A stretch of 64,000 nt of DNA. Source: Desulfosporosinus orientis DSM 765 (GTDB lineage: Bacteria > Bacillota > Desulfitobacteriia > Desulfitobacteriales > Desulfitobacteriaceae). How positions within the stretch are numbered: the stretch's first letter is position 1; each line of letters starts with the position of its first letter. Shown here one piece after another: positions 16,513 to 25,705 of the stretch. The position numbers were made by a program, and so were the translations under genes. The stretch is taken from positions 3,888,001-3,952,000 of the forward strand of contig NC_016584.1 in assembly GCF_000235605.1 (NCBI RefSeq). Direction: 5' to 3'. The notes beneath the pieces were generated by a model. It was not told the origin of the DNA. It ran no database searches and saw nothing but the letters and a program-made list of their open reading frames with translations.

Positions 16513-17712
16513 TCAGTACTGCATTCCATGTTCCCTTTGAAAATAGAAGTAGATACATAAAACGATTAAGCACACACCGGATGCCGCCATCAAAAATAAA
16601 ATGGAACTTATATTCAATAACAGTCCAAATAGGCAATAAGAAACAGGAAGCGATATATTACTTATTAAGGTTGCTATACTGAATACTCTTCCCGTCATAT
16701 TGCCCGGTGTATAGCTATGCAATAGTGACTGCCAAAAGACAAAGGCTCCGGCAATACAAGCACCAATTGCTGTCATTATCAACATATAAATATAAACCGC
16801 TTGTACATAAAAATACTGTGAGACAGCAATAACCATAAAGCTAAACCCTGCAGCAATAATAAACGTGATTAGTGTTCGTTCGTTTACGGACGCTTTCTTC
16901 TTTATGCTTATAATAAGTGACCCTGCAAATAAGCCGACTCCCAGCATCATTTCTAAATAACCAAGGTTATTTACTCCGTTTCCTTGAAGCCCTCTGGCTA
17001 GAAAAGGCAAAGTCACCGTTAAACTTCCCATGAATAAATGAGCTAGGGCAATAACCTTTAATACAAATAAGATCGGCTTTTGTCTTTTAATAAAAGAAAC
17101 CCCTTCACTTATCTCTTCCCAGATATTTGTTGTTTTAATGACTCGATAGTCTTTGTTCACTGTGATAAACCCAGCCAGCAGGGAAGCAAAAAAATAAGAA
17201 ATGCTGTTTGCTAAAAAAACCCGTGCCAATCCGAAAACACTCACGGCAATCGCCCCAAACAAAGGGCCTGCCACAGAGCAAGCACCACTAACCATTTGGC
17301 TCAGGCCGTTTGCTTTCGTCAGTTTTTCTTTTTCCACAATTTCAGGAATAATCGCCAACATGGCTGGCTCAAAGAAGGCTGTGGCGAAAGATAAACAGAC
17401 TCCGATTAGAAAGACATGCCATACTTCAAGTACATTAACCATCGCTAACGAAGCAATGACAAGGACCAGACAGCCCCGGATCATATCCGTGACTACCAGT
17501 ATAGTTTTGCGTTTCCAACGGTCAGTCATCACTCCGGCGAATATGCCAAGAAGAATCCCCGGAAGAGCAGAGGCCAATAAAAAAAAGCCCATTACAGCAG
17601 GAGAATTCGTCCTTTGTAAAATCCACCAGGCAAGTGCTATGGCATAAAACTTATCTCCTAACTGAGATATAATCTTACCTAACCATAGCAACGTAAACTC
17701 TTTGTTAATCAT
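16513..17712 (-). CDS. MFS exporter, 12-TMS MFS_3/EntS-like family
   Basis: A 399-residue transporter with about 12 transmembrane helices, beginning FTLLWLGKIISQLGDKFYAIALAWW (shown as FTLLWLGKII and SQLGDKFYAIALAWW), and with GVMTDRWKRKTILVVTD as the loop after helix 2. These are typical of the macrolide/enterobactin-type exporters. It lies 78 bases downstream of a MerR regulator, and the gap contains a stretched promoter with an internal palindrome (17746-17776), so effector-dependent induction by that regulator is likely. Substrate unknown. Confidence 0.88.
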   Translation of the reverse strand: MINKEFTLLWLGKIISQLGDKFYAIALAWWILQRTNSPAVMGFFLLASALPGILLGIFAGVMTDRWKRKTILVVTDMIRGCLVLVIASLAMVNVLEVWHVFLIGVCLSFATAFFEPAMLAIIPEIVEKEKLTKANGLSQMVSGACSVAGPLFGAIAVSVFGLARVFLANSISYFFASLLAGFITVNKDYRVIKTTNIWEEISEGVSFIKRQKPILFVLKVIALAHLFMGSLTVTLPFLARGLQGNGVNNLGYLEMMLGVGLFAGSLIISIKKKASVNERTLITFIIAAGFSFMVIAVSQYFYVQAVYIYMLIMTAIGACIAGAFVFWQSLLHSYTPGNMTGRVFSIATLISNISLPVSYCLFGLLLNISSILFLMAASGVCLIVLCIYFYFQREHGMQY

Positions 17713-17745
17713 AATCGCCCAACCTTTCTATAACGTTTACAGCCC

Positions 17746-17776
17746 ATGGTAAACTATAAAGCTATAGTCAGGTCAA
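17746..17776 (-). promoter_or_regulatory. MerR-type promoter with 19-bp spacer and operator palindrome
   Basis: On the minus strand TTGACC (17771-17776) and TACCAT (17746-17751) are separated by 19 bp, the overlong spacing typical of MerR-activated promoters. The spacer contains the inverted repeat ACTATA-N4-TATAGT (17753-17768). It lies between the MerR gene and the MFS gene it presumably activates. Confidence 0.7.
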
Positions 17777-17790
17777 GTTTATTATGGCAC

Positions 17791-18318
17791 TTAATCTTCC
17801 TCTTTGCTCAGTTTGCGGATATTTTTAATCTCTTCCTCACCAATTCCCAAAAATTCCAGAAAAAACTGGTGGGAATCGGGGGAATTTTTTTCTAACTGGG
17901 CATGAAAATGGTGCATCCCAGTATCATCAAGACCTATTAATTTGAGTATTGAAACAAAGGTTTGTTTATCCATCAACATTTTTGGGGTGATTAAATCTTT
18001 TCTCTTAAGCATTTCAACAATCACTTTTTGTTGAAATCTTAAATAACGTATTTCCTGGTTTAACTCATTTAAACGTCTTTCCAAAACGTGGCTCTCACTT
18101 ATGCCATCGGTATCAAGTATGCGTTTAATTTCACTCAAGGGCACGCCTGCTTCACGAAACGCGCAGATCTGGCTCAAACGTTTTCTATCCTCTTCGGAAT
18201 ATTGCCTGTAATTTCCTCTCGTACGCTCCGAAGCGACTAATAAACCAATGGAGTCATAATATAATAACGTGCTTCTCGACAGTTTATATTCACTACATAA
18301 ATTACCTATAGAATACAT
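17791..18318 (-). CDS. MerR family transcriptional regulator
   Basis: A 175-residue regulator. The N-terminal winged helix reads YSIGNLCSEYKLSRSTLLYYDSIGLL and continues RGNYRQYSEEDRKRLSQI, followed by EAGVPLSEIKRIL, the usual MerR pattern; a coiled coil (residues about 80-115) precedes a C-terminal effector region of about 55 residues that lacks a metal-binding cysteine pair. It is upstream of and codirectional with an MFS exporter whose promoter has MerR geometry, so it most likely senses the exported compound. Confidence 0.88.
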   Translation of the reverse strand: MYSIGNLCSEYKLSRSTLLYYDSIGLLVASERTRGNYRQYSEEDRKRLSQICAFREAGVPLSEIKRILDTDGISESHVLERRLNELNQEIRYLRFQQKVIVEMLKRKDLITPKMLMDKQTFVSILKLIGLDDTGMHHFHAQLEKNSPDSHQFFLEFLGIGEEEIKNIRKLSKEED

Positions 18319-18420
18319 TTCATTACCTCTGTAAACTTACAAACTACATCTAAATTTATGGTTCGATGACTTCGCAAGGCTTGATGGAAAAATAAATTTG
18401 CCAACAAAGAGAACCAAAAC

Positions 18421-19449
18421 TTATTGGCGCAGGAAGGCCCGAACTATTATAAATAGGATTAAAGCGACCATCAAAATCCAGGCCGCTGGTCTCCCAAAAT
18501 TGATGGTTCTGCCAATACCGTTCCTCTTCTCCACAAACAGAGAAGGATCAGAGGGGTTGACGTAGATCATACCTAAAACCCATTTGTTATCATCGTCAAG
18601 TATGGGGCCGGAAGAGTTCTTTCTCCATACCATGAGGAAGAACGCCACAAACAAAAGACCTACAAGGAAAATAATGAGAAACTTGCTGACAACGGTTACA
18701 GTTTGCAGATCGCTGACAAAGCCCAAATAATTGAGCTCAGCCATCAGATATTTTGTCTCAATCACTAAAGAGACAGCAATAAGAATTAGAGATACAATTC
18801 TGCGAAATGATGCATATCCCGGTGCCGCTTCAGGATTACCTTTCACAGAGGCAGGTGCGATGCGCGAAAAAAATCCGATTAAAAACAAGAACACTGCTGC
18901 AACAATTTGCTTAAATATTGGTTCCATAACAAGGCTTATGGACTTTGTTTCAGGCAATTGGGGATAATAGAGAAGGGCAAGTATGACGGCTGCAGCAATT
19001 GGCAAAAGCAGCAGTAAAAACCACGCTGGAGATACCGGTTTATTTAATTTTGCATCTCCTACTTCCACAAGAATTTTACCTTTAACGAGATTTTCGTCCT
19101 GGAGGGTGGCTTTCAGTCTTTTCATTGCACGGTTTGCCAGGATATACGGAACCGTATCAATGAGCAACAAGGCAAAGAAAGCTGCGGAAAAGAGCTTTGT
19201 CAAGCTTGCTTCATTTTGAGAAAGATCCTTGCAAGCGAGAAGAAAAGCAGCGGCTAAAACAATTCCTATAACCAAACAGGCAAGTACAAAGTAGTTGATT
19301 ATTTTGCGGGCAGTTTCCTGTTTCCTGATTTCTCCGTTGCCGAAAACCACCCCAAAAAGCACGTTTTTTCTTGAAAGCCAAGGACGGGCTATCAAAAGTG
19401 ATGCAAGGAATGTATAAATAATCCCAAAACGGATGAACAGTTCATTCAT
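18421..19449 (-). CDS. DUF1648/DUF5808-type membrane protein paired with GntR regulator
   Basis: A 342-residue membrane protein with about eight helices. The start ATG at 19449 overlaps the regulator stop by eight bases (ATGAATGA); the longer open frame is an artefact of reading into that gene. Near the C-terminus NKWVLGMIYVNPSDPSLF and VEKRNGIGRTINFGRP form the DUF5808 pattern, in which a short soluble stretch precedes a final helix. Members are routinely found with YtrA-type GntR repressors in Firmicutes, as here. Proposed roles involve cell-envelope or immunity functions; none is certain. Confidence 0.82.
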   Translation of the reverse strand: MNELFIRFGIIYTFLASLLIARPWLSRKNVLFGVVFGNGEIRKQETARKIINYFVLACLVIGIVLAAAFLLACKDLSQNEASLTKLFSAAFFALLLIDTVPYILANRAMKRLKATLQDENLVKGKILVEVGDAKLNKPVSPAWFLLLLLPIAAAVILALLYYPQLPETKSISLVMEPIFKQIVAAVFLFLIGFFSRIAPASVKGNPEAAPGYASFRRIVSLILIAVSLVIETKYLMAELNYLGFVSDLQTVTVVSKFLIIFLVGLLFVAFFLMVWRKNSSGPILDDDNKWVLGMIYVNPSDPSLFVEKRNGIGRTINFGRPAAWILMVALILFIIVRAFLRQ

Positions 19450-19834
19450 TATTTTCATCCTCCAATTCGTTATACAGGCTATTGATAATTCCAATTAATT
19501 GTTCCCGGCGAACAGATCTTGTAATGGCCTCAGATACAATGTGTTTTAGATTTTCTGTAGCTGCTTCCATAAAATCCTTTGAATCCCGTCCCAAAGCCCC
19601 CGCTGAAATTACCGTACCGCGATTACGCAGCATTTTGACAAAACCTTCAAGTTTTAGCATTTGATAGGCCTTGTTAACGGTATGAAGGTTTATACCCAGT
19701 TCCGATGCCAAAGATCTTACAGGCGGAAGAGTATCGCCTTCCTTAAGTTTCCCGCTGGCAATGCCTTCGACAACACCGTTTCTTATTTGCAAATAAATCG
19801 GCTGCTTTGATTCCAAATCTATACTCAGCAGCAT
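19442..19834 (-). CDS. GntR family (YtrA subfamily) transcriptional repressor
   Basis: A 130-residue regulator: winged helix with PIYLQIRNGVVEGIASGKL, DTLPPVRSLASELGINLHTV (HTH) and NKAYQMLKLEGFV, then only about 50 C-terminal residues for dimerisation, which defines the short YtrA type. Its upstream region has a perfect 12-bp inverted repeat (19861-19891), the expected autoregulatory operator. It overlaps the membrane-protein gene at 18421 and is translationally coupled to it. Confidence 0.9.
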   Translation of the reverse strand: MLLSIDLESKQPIYLQIRNGVVEGIASGKLKEGDTLPPVRSLASELGINLHTVNKAYQMLKLEGFVKMLRNRGTVISAGALGRDSKDFMEAATENLKHIVSEAITRSVRREQLIGIINSLYNELEDENNE

Positions 19835-19860
19835 CTATCGTTCCACCCCTTGAAAATGTT

Positions 19861-19891
19861 ATAGTTGTTATACAAGAACTATAACAACTAT
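19861..19891 (-). promoter_or_regulatory. operator palindrome upstream of GntR gene
   Basis: Perfect inverted repeat ATAGTTGTTATA (19861-19872) and TATAACAACTAT (19880-19891) with a 7-base spacer, 26 bases before the GntR start. The repeat arms supply promoter-like TTGTTA and TATAAC sequences, so bound repressor would block the promoter. Confidence 0.75.
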
Positions 19892-19955
19892 ATTTTTCTT
19901 TGTCAAGTAGATTCCCAGAGCTCGCCATTTCAACGAAACAATGCCCTAAAACAAA

Positions 19956-19985
19956 CCGGAATGAAAATACACTTTTTCATCCCGG
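19956..19985 (-). terminator. hairpin after methyltransferase gene
   Basis: CCGG and ATGAAAA pair with TTTTCAT and CCGG across one mismatch, about 45 bases past the stop of the gene at 20029. The minus-strand flank TTTGTTTT gives a modest T-run. Confidence 0.5.
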
Positions 19986-20028
19986 TTCTTGCTCTGACTG
20001 TGCCTGGGCAGCTTGCTGCCGTCACTTT

Positions 20029-20631
20029 TTATTTTTTAGAATCAAGTATGAATAAGGAGGCATCTTGTTTCATGAATATTTTCTTCCCTGTATAAAAGGT
20101 TTTAGATTTTATGTCTCTGAATCCGAGTTTCGTCAAGAGAGTGCTAAGTTCTTTCTGATCAAATCCGTTATGAACCTTATCGGATATGACAGCTTCATTT
20201 TTATCAAAATCGACAATCAGTAAATGTCCTTCAGGATTCAGTACTTTATACAACCTGGATAGAACAGGCTCTATATCATCAATATGAAGTAATACTTGAG
20301 CCATAAAAATATAATCGGCATGTATATCCGATAGAAATCCCGTTTCCAAATCAAACCATAACGCTTCTGCATTCTGGATGTTGAATTCAGCAATTTTTTG
20401 TTTGATCCGTTCAGTCATATTTTTTGCACTGTCCAAAAAAGTAATGATATGGAAATCCTTGAGCAAATTCATCCCGACAAGCCCGGTTCCACAGCCAAAA
20501 TCAATAGCACTTTTATCTTTACCATCCCTTACATATTCACGAATAGCATCTGATGTTATTTTTGCTATTTCCATTCTTTCAGAAGTATCGTAGTTAATTG
20601 CCATTGCGTCAAAAATATCAGTATTTCCCAT
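20029..20631 (-). CDS. SAM-dependent class I methyltransferase
   Basis: A 200-residue methyltransferase. Motif I is AIDFGCGTGLVGMNLL with the glycine-rich SAM loop; the post-I acidic residue falls in ITFLDSA; YIFMAQVLLHI corresponds to motif IV and LNPEGHLLIVDFD to the following strand. It is of the UbiE/Methyltransf_11 type with no fused domain. It lies 15 bases after the GGDEF gene stop on the same strand, so the two may share a transcript. The substrate cannot be inferred. Confidence 0.87.
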   Translation of the reverse strand: MGNTDIFDAMAINYDTSERMEIAKITSDAIREYVRDGKDKSAIDFGCGTGLVGMNLLKDFHIITFLDSAKNMTERIKQKIAEFNIQNAEALWFDLETGFLSDIHADYIFMAQVLLHIDDIEPVLSRLYKVLNPEGHLLIVDFDKNEAVISDKVHNGFDQKELSTLLTKLGFRDIKSKTFYTGKKIFMKQDASLFILDSKK

Positions 20632-20646
20632 TGCCTTACCTCCAAT

Positions 20647-21804
20647 TTAGACATTCTCTAAGTGAGACTTCAAGCCAAAAACACGTATGGAATTGCGTAT
20701 TTCTTTAGCTTCATACAAAGCCTGATCAGCGTTCGTGAAAAGCCGTGCTGCATTCAATTGGTCCGAGTAAGCCGCGAGTCCAAAACTCACCGTCATTTTC
20801 AGCATGGGATAACTCTCAAAATATAACTCTTTCAGCCGTTCCTGAATCTGCTCACAGATTAATACGGCCTCAGCCATATCTGCGTTACGGAACAGCAAAC
20901 AAAACTCATCGCCGCCATAACGAAATACTGAAAATTTCCCTTCATGTCCTTTCAATACTTTGGCAAGTTCTATTAAGCAGAGATCTCCGGCATGGTGACC
21001 TAATCGGTCATTGACACCTTTGAAATTATCAATATCCATCATGGCAAATATGTAATTGTTGCCCGCCTCTTTCCCATCCATATCCCTCATGGCGTCTTGC
21101 AGCGCTTTGCGGCTGAATACACCGGTTAGTTCATCCCTTTGGATTCTCTGTGCCAGCAGGTACCGTTCCATTTCCTTACGGATACTGGCTTCATTTTTCT
21201 GCCTCTCAAAGCGAATTTCAATCATACAGACAAAAGAACATGCAATCAATATGAAAAGAGAAACCAAAAAATCTCCCAAGCGAAGTGTGCTTTCAAAAAT
21301 ACTGATCTTGTCCAAGTCCCACTTGACGAAAACCTCCGCGATAAGTAAGGCAGCAATGCTGGTTATAGCCGTCATACCAGTCAGCCAATAATTAGCATAG
21401 ATAGTCGTCAAAATGATTGCGAAAGCAAACAGGTAATATGTGGCTGTAAAGGCATTATGAACCGCAAACAGTATAAAGCAAATCACCACGAAAGCCAGAG
21501 ACACCCCATATATTTTCTGATTCTGGGATAAACCTTTTGCTCTGATCGCCAATGTCATCAGCCCGATACAGATAAAGTTAATTCCGCTGGGTGCCACGAT
21601 AAATTTCCAAACATATCTGCTGACTGTAGTTGTACGCATATCAGAATTAATCAAAATCAAGGCCATAAAACATTCAACAGCCAAGGCAAATATAACCAGC
21701 CCTACTGATATTTTATAGTGCAGCAGAAGCCAATTATTATCGATTCTCTTATGTTCTTCACGTATCTCACTAATATGCAGGTCATTTAAAATATTTGAAT
21801 TCAT
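20647..21804 (-). CDS. membrane GGDEF diguanylate cyclase
   Basis: A 385-residue protein starting at the ATG at 21804 (AGGGA five bases upstream; the open frame extends seven codons further without a ribosome site). The N-terminal half has about six transmembrane helices. The C-terminal domain has DELTGVFSRKAL, MMDIDNFKGVND and the intact catalytic RYGGDEF, then the tail QADQALYEAK pattern (here NADQALYEAKE). It should make cyclic di-GMP. No EAL domain is present and no allosteric RxxD site is obvious in front of GGDEF. Signal sensed unknown. Confidence 0.9.
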   Translation of the reverse strand: MNSNILNDLHISEIREEHKRIDNNWLLLHYKISVGLVIFALAVECFMALILINSDMRTTTVSRYVWKFIVAPSGINFICIGLMTLAIRAKGLSQNQKIYGVSLAFVVICFILFAVHNAFTATYYLFAFAIILTTIYANYWLTGMTAITSIAALLIAEVFVKWDLDKISIFESTLRLGDFLVSLFILIACSFVCMIEIRFERQKNEASIRKEMERYLLAQRIQRDELTGVFSRKALQDAMRDMDGKEAGNNYIFAMMDIDNFKGVNDRLGHHAGDLCLIELAKVLKGHEGKFSVFRYGGDEFCLLFRNADMAEAVLICEQIQERLKELYFESYPMLKMTVSFGLAAYSDQLNAARLFTNADQALYEAKEIRNSIRVFGLKSHLENV

Positions 21805-22038
21805 ATCTTCCCTCAGTACTGCCAAACTACTTTAATATTAGGAAGTAACTCAAAAGAAATGCTTCATTTGAGTCACATACTGCGGCTCATTGAAGCATAG
21901 TTCTAATCTCTTGATAAGTCATTTTTCTTATTCTAAGTTAAATTTAGAAGTTAGAAGATAACTATTTCTAAATATATATCATTATTAAATAAATCTCAAG
22001 ATATAATTGTATAGGTATGCAGCATAAAACCGAATCAT

Positions 22039-22605
22039 TTATGTACGCCTGCTTAAAAGACCAAAAGCGGCTCCGCAGATTCCTCCTAAAATATGAGCAA
22101 TATGAGAGATTCCATCTTTCGATCCTACACTTAGAATCTCGCCCCCCAGATAAATAATAATCACCAATATGAGGGTAAGGGGGATTTTCCCATCTTTCAT
22201 GCCGGCAACGGAGGAGAGAACGATCATCATAAATACAATACCGCTTGCCCCCAGTAAAACAGTACTGGAAAAAAACATCACATGAAATAATCCGGACACC
22301 AAAGCTGTGATTGAAATCATAATTAAAAAGGATTGAGATTCATATTTTTCTTCAAGTATGGGGCCCAATACCAGAAATAATACCATATTGCTGGAGTAAT
22401 GACTCCAATCCACATGGCCCAGCACATGACCAAACAATCGGAAGTAAGTCAAAGGATCGCCCCAGGATGACCGGTATACCCCAAATAGCAAATTTGTAGT
22501 CTGTCCGCCTGTTATATAGCCTAACAATAAGATAACCAAGGAAAGAAAGGTAAAGGTCAGTGTTACCGGTGAATTATACTGGAGTTTCCCTAAAAAATCT
22601 TTCAT
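22039..22605 (-). CDS. rhomboid family intramembrane serine protease
   Basis: A 188-residue membrane protein. The ATG at 22605 is preceded by AAGGAGGG, so the upstream extension of the open frame is rejected. The catalytic serine is in GASGIVFMM (helix 4) and the histidine in SHIAHILGGICGAAFG (helix 6); HVLGHVDWSHYSSNM fits the helix 2 region with conserved His and Asn. Six helices are predicted. Substrate unknown; stands alone on the minus strand. Confidence 0.9.
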   Translation of the reverse strand: MKDFLGKLQYNSPVTLTFTFLSLVILLLGYITGGQTTNLLFGVYRSSWGDPLTYFRLFGHVLGHVDWSHYSSNMVLFLVLGPILEEKYESQSFLIMISITALVSGLFHVMFFSSTVLLGASGIVFMMIVLSSVAGMKDGKIPLTLILVIIIYLGGEILSVGSKDGISHIAHILGGICGAAFGLLSRRT

Positions 22606-22934
22606 AGTTCTTCCCTCCTTAATCTGTTTACGTTTAACTGTTGTGCCCTTCAGGGCAACGATGGTCATTTCCTATCATATTATATATTACCTGCCGCATC
22701 GACCGTATCCTCCCGGGGAGCGCTCAGGTTCCGGCAGTAAGATCATTATAAACCCCAACCTAAGGGTTTAGTCAATTAGCATCGCTATGATTTACATAGG
22801 TTGCTCCAGCTTTAAGCAAATTACCTATAGTTATCGAACTTTTAAGAAAACCTAATGAAGGAATTAATAAGCAATAAGTAGAACGTTAGCTACACATAAA
22901 AACATAAAATCAGTTACACGAAAGGTGAATTTCA

Positions 22935-23627
22935 ATGAAAGAAGCACTATTTGACCACGTTGCTGCCCAATATGATTCATGGTACGATACCGAGCTGGGC
23001 TCCGTATCGGATCAAGTTGAACGTCACCTGGCCCAGTCCATGTTTAAGGCCCCTGGGACCCGGGTTCTGGAAATCGGCTGCGGTACCGGGCAATATACCG
23101 ACTGGCTTGTGCAGGAGGGATACGAAGTCACTGCTGTGGATATTTCCGCGGAAATGATGGCTCTGGCCCAAACGAAAATTGCGGCTATTATGAAAAACAC
23201 CGCCGAGGCAAAACCTGTTCACTGGCTGCATGCCGATATTACGGAAATTCTGGATCAGCTGGAAACCTATGATGGTATTTTTTCCATGACTGCCTTTGAA
23301 TTTGTACCTGAACCGGAAAAAGTTTTGAAAAGGCTTTTTAGTTATTTAAAGCCTGGAGGCTGTTTGCTGATCGGACTCATCGCCGGCAATAGTGCCTGGA
23401 GTGAATACTATGCAGAGGCCGCTCGCAACAACCCCACTTCGGTCTTCGCCCGTGCTGCTCTATACAGTAAAGAAGAAATAGCCTCCTGGCAAATCGGTGT
23501 ACCTGCCGAAATCGGCGAATGTCTTTTCTTCCCGCCCAGTGTCCCAACAATAGCTGAGGCCCTTGCTTTGGAAGAGAAGAGATCTGGAAATCCAAGCTTT
23601 GTGGTAGCCAAGTGGGTCAAGGTATAA
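22935..23627 (+). CDS. SAM-dependent class I methyltransferase
   Basis: A 230-residue UbiE/Methyltransf_11 type enzyme. It begins FDHVAAQYDSWYDTELG, with motif I VLEIGCGTGQYTDWL, acidic post-I residue in VTAVDISAEMM, motif IV region GIFSMTAFEFVP and LKPGGCLLIGLI. AAAGGTGA lies upstream of the ATG. A hairpin terminator follows within 10 bases of the stop, so it is a single-gene unit. It is unrelated in detail to the methyltransferase at 20029 apart from the fold. Confidence 0.87.
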   Translation: MKEALFDHVAAQYDSWYDTELGSVSDQVERHLAQSMFKAPGTRVLEIGCGTGQYTDWLVQEGYEVTAVDISAEMMALAQTKIAAIMKNTAEAKPVHWLHADITEILDQLETYDGIFSMTAFEFVPEPEKVLKRLFSYLKPGGCLLIGLIAGNSAWSEYYAEAARNNPTSVFARAALYSKEEIASWQIGVPAEIGECLFFPPSVPTIAEALALEEKRSGNPSFVVAKWVKV

Positions 23628-23634
23628 AGAAATC

Positions 23635-23653
23635 AGCCCCTCGATGAGGGGCT
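23635..23653 (+). terminator. terminator of methyltransferase gene
   Basis: AGCCCCTC pairs with GAGGGGCT around GAT, followed by TTTCCC; eight bases after the stop codon. Confidence 0.75.
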
Positions 23654-23755
23654 TTCCCATTGGTATCCCATAGATTTCATAAGCCAAAAAGACTATAATC
23701 ATAAATAATCGCGATTCCCCATCAGCTTAAAATAAGTACAAAAGGAACGTAAAGC

Positions 23756-24559
23756 ATGGAAAAGTCAAAACAAATTGCCATGGTCAAGACAAATCCCAAT
23801 GCCATAGCCTACATCCCTGATCCCCCGGATGAAATAAAGCTCTTGGCTGTTCAACAAAGCGGACTGGCTTTAAAATACATCGAAAATCCAACGCAGGAGA
23901 TGCAGAAACTGGCATTGGACAATAATGGCCGGGCGATTCAATTTATCAGCAACCCGACGGAAGACATGATGATCAAAGCCATCAATGACGGCTGGGTTAA
24001 CTTAGAGTATATTAAAAATCCAACGGATGAGATCATCAAATTGGCCGTCAATCAAGCCGGCTGGGCTATTAAATATGTTCAGAATCCCAGTGAAGAACTG
24101 CAGCTCTTAGCAGTGCAGAAAAATTACGATTCCATTAAGTTTATCCAAGAACCCAGTGAAAGCGTTCAGGAAGAAGCTGTAAAAATCAGTTATGATGCCT
24201 TACGATATATAAACACTCCTACCCCTAAGGTCGAGCTCATGGCGATCAAGCAGAATGAGCGGGCTGTTACCTTTATCAAGGCTTTAGATCAACCTAAAAT
24301 CTTAGAATTTTTGCGAGTCAATATTTTAGTGATTAGTTATCTCAGGCAAGAAATATCTCCAGCGGAATTAGAAGAAGTGTTAAAGGAAACCTTGGGCAAG
24401 GCCGATGTTGAAGAAAAATACGTGCGGGATTTTTTAAATTGCAGTTCAATCAGTAAAAACAGCGACATTATGTCCATGGACAAGATCCTGTTTATTTATA
24501 AATACGGCAGTAAAAAGGCCAAAAAAATAGCTGTGGATGAAAAGCTGAAGATGCTATAG
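23756..24559 (+). CDS. short alpha-helical repeat protein (DUF4116-like), first gene of MoxR/VWA triad
   Basis: A 267-residue soluble protein made of about eight repeats of 21-22 residues: positions such as IENPTQEMQKLAL, ISNPTEDMMIKAI, IKNPTDEIIKLAV, VQNPSEELQLLAV and IQEPSESVQEEAV. The pattern is [IV]-x-x-P-[ST]-x-E-x-x-x-x-A-[VIL]-x-x-x-x-x-A-[IL]-x-[FY]-[IV], like DUF4116 repeats, and would form a helical solenoid. The last 80 residues are non-repetitive. GGAAC precedes the ATG. It ends 12 bases before the AAA ATPase gene and is surely in its operon. A scaffold or target-recognition role is inferred; no catalytic motif is visible. Confidence 0.75.
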   Translation: MEKSKQIAMVKTNPNAIAYIPDPPDEIKLLAVQQSGLALKYIENPTQEMQKLALDNNGRAIQFISNPTEDMMIKAINDGWVNLEYIKNPTDEIIKLAVNQAGWAIKYVQNPSEELQLLAVQKNYDSIKFIQEPSESVQEEAVKISYDALRYINTPTPKVELMAIKQNERAVTFIKALDQPKILEFLRVNILVISYLRQEISPAELEEVLKETLGKADVEEKYVRDFLNCSSISKNSDIMSMDKILFIYKYGSKKAKKIAVDEKLKML

Positions 24560-24571
24560 GAGTGAGACATC

Positions 24572-25699
24572 ATGAATTATACAGACACCTTAAAAAGTGT
24601 AGACTTAGTACTGTCCACGGAAGAAGTCCCCTTAATCGTTGGGGAAAGCGGCATCGGCAAAACAGCCTTAGCCAGGGAAATCGCTGAGAAAAATCATTGG
24701 AGTTTAATTGTTATTAATGGGAATCTCCTTAAGGAAGGGGAAATCGGCGGCCTGCCTACCATCGAATCCTATGCAGGAGTTAATGGTACAGCCGACCCGG
24801 TGGAAAAGAAAGCAACGGTCTATGCCGTTCATCATAAGCTCAGGGAAATCGATGAAGAAATAGCTCAGGGCAAAACCGTTCTTTTGTTTATTGATGAGAT
24901 CAATCGTTGTGAGCATACCGTCCAACAGGAACTGATGAATTTAATCTTAAATCGGGAAATCAACGGCTATGAGCTGCCTGAAAGGGTTAAAATCTTAGCA
25001 GCCATGAATCCTTCCAGCAAATACAGTTCAGACTTTGATTACCAAGTGGTAGATATGGACGCCGCCCAAGAAAATCGCTTTGTCTGGTTAACGATGGAGC
25101 CCGATTACCAGCAGTGGATAGGTTGGGCTATGGAGGCGGGAATTGAGGAAAAGGTGATTACCTTTATCTCCACTTTCCCCGAGTATTTGCATAAGATTAA
25201 CGATGACGATCTGAGAGCCACCCCCAGAAGCTATGAGCGAATCTCCAGCAGTTATAAAATTTATAAGGAGAAGAAAGATTCCATCCCCCGGTCCATTTTT
25301 TTAAACGTTGTCAAAGGCAATGTGGGGAGATTAATCGCGGAAGAGTTTGTGAACTTTGTGGAATCTGATTATCCCGCACTCCTATCTTATGAAGAGGTTT
25401 TTTCAGGAGAATCACTGCCCGAATCCAGCAAAGAAAAAGTACAGAAAGAAAGCCATACCAGGCTTTATCTAGCCGCCAGGAATATTCTCAAAAACTTGGA
25501 ATCAGCCTTGGTCAACCATGTTGATAATTATGCTTTTTATATGGACAGGCTGATTGAGTTTTTAAACTTATATCCTGTGGATTTAAAGATGGGGATCATG
25601 AAGGATATAAAAAACAGTTATCCCGAAGTTTACAAACTAGCTCTGGAAAATGACGCTTTTATTGAAGCATACTTTGAATCTTATCGTTTAATCAGGTGA
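24572..25699 (+). CDS. MoxR-type AAA+ ATPase
   Basis: A 375-residue AAA+ protein. Walker A GESGIGKT is at residues 24-31, Walker B VLLFIDEINR near residue 110, sensor 1 in KILAAMNPSS, and arginine-finger region AAQENRFVWL. The insertion and order fit the MoxR/RavA group, which works with VWA-domain proteins as chaperones or remodelers. The gene has GGAGTGAG as ribosome site and ends 6 bases before a VWA gene. A C-terminal extension of about 120 residues has no recognised domain. Confidence 0.88.
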   Translation: MNYTDTLKSVDLVLSTEEVPLIVGESGIGKTALAREIAEKNHWSLIVINGNLLKEGEIGGLPTIESYAGVNGTADPVEKKATVYAVHHKLREIDEEIAQGKTVLLFIDEINRCEHTVQQELMNLILNREINGYELPERVKILAAMNPSSKYSSDFDYQVVDMDAAQENRFVWLTMEPDYQQWIGWAMEAGIEEKVITFISTFPEYLHKINDDDLRATPRSYERISSSYKIYKEKKDSIPRSIFLNVVKGNVGRLIAEEFVNFVESDYPALLSYEEVFSGESLPESSKEKVQKESHTRLYLAARNILKNLESALVNHVDNYAFYMDRLIEFLNLYPVDLKMGIMKDIKNSYPEVYKLALENDAFIEAYFESYRLIR

Positions 25700-25705
25700 T
25701 AAGCT

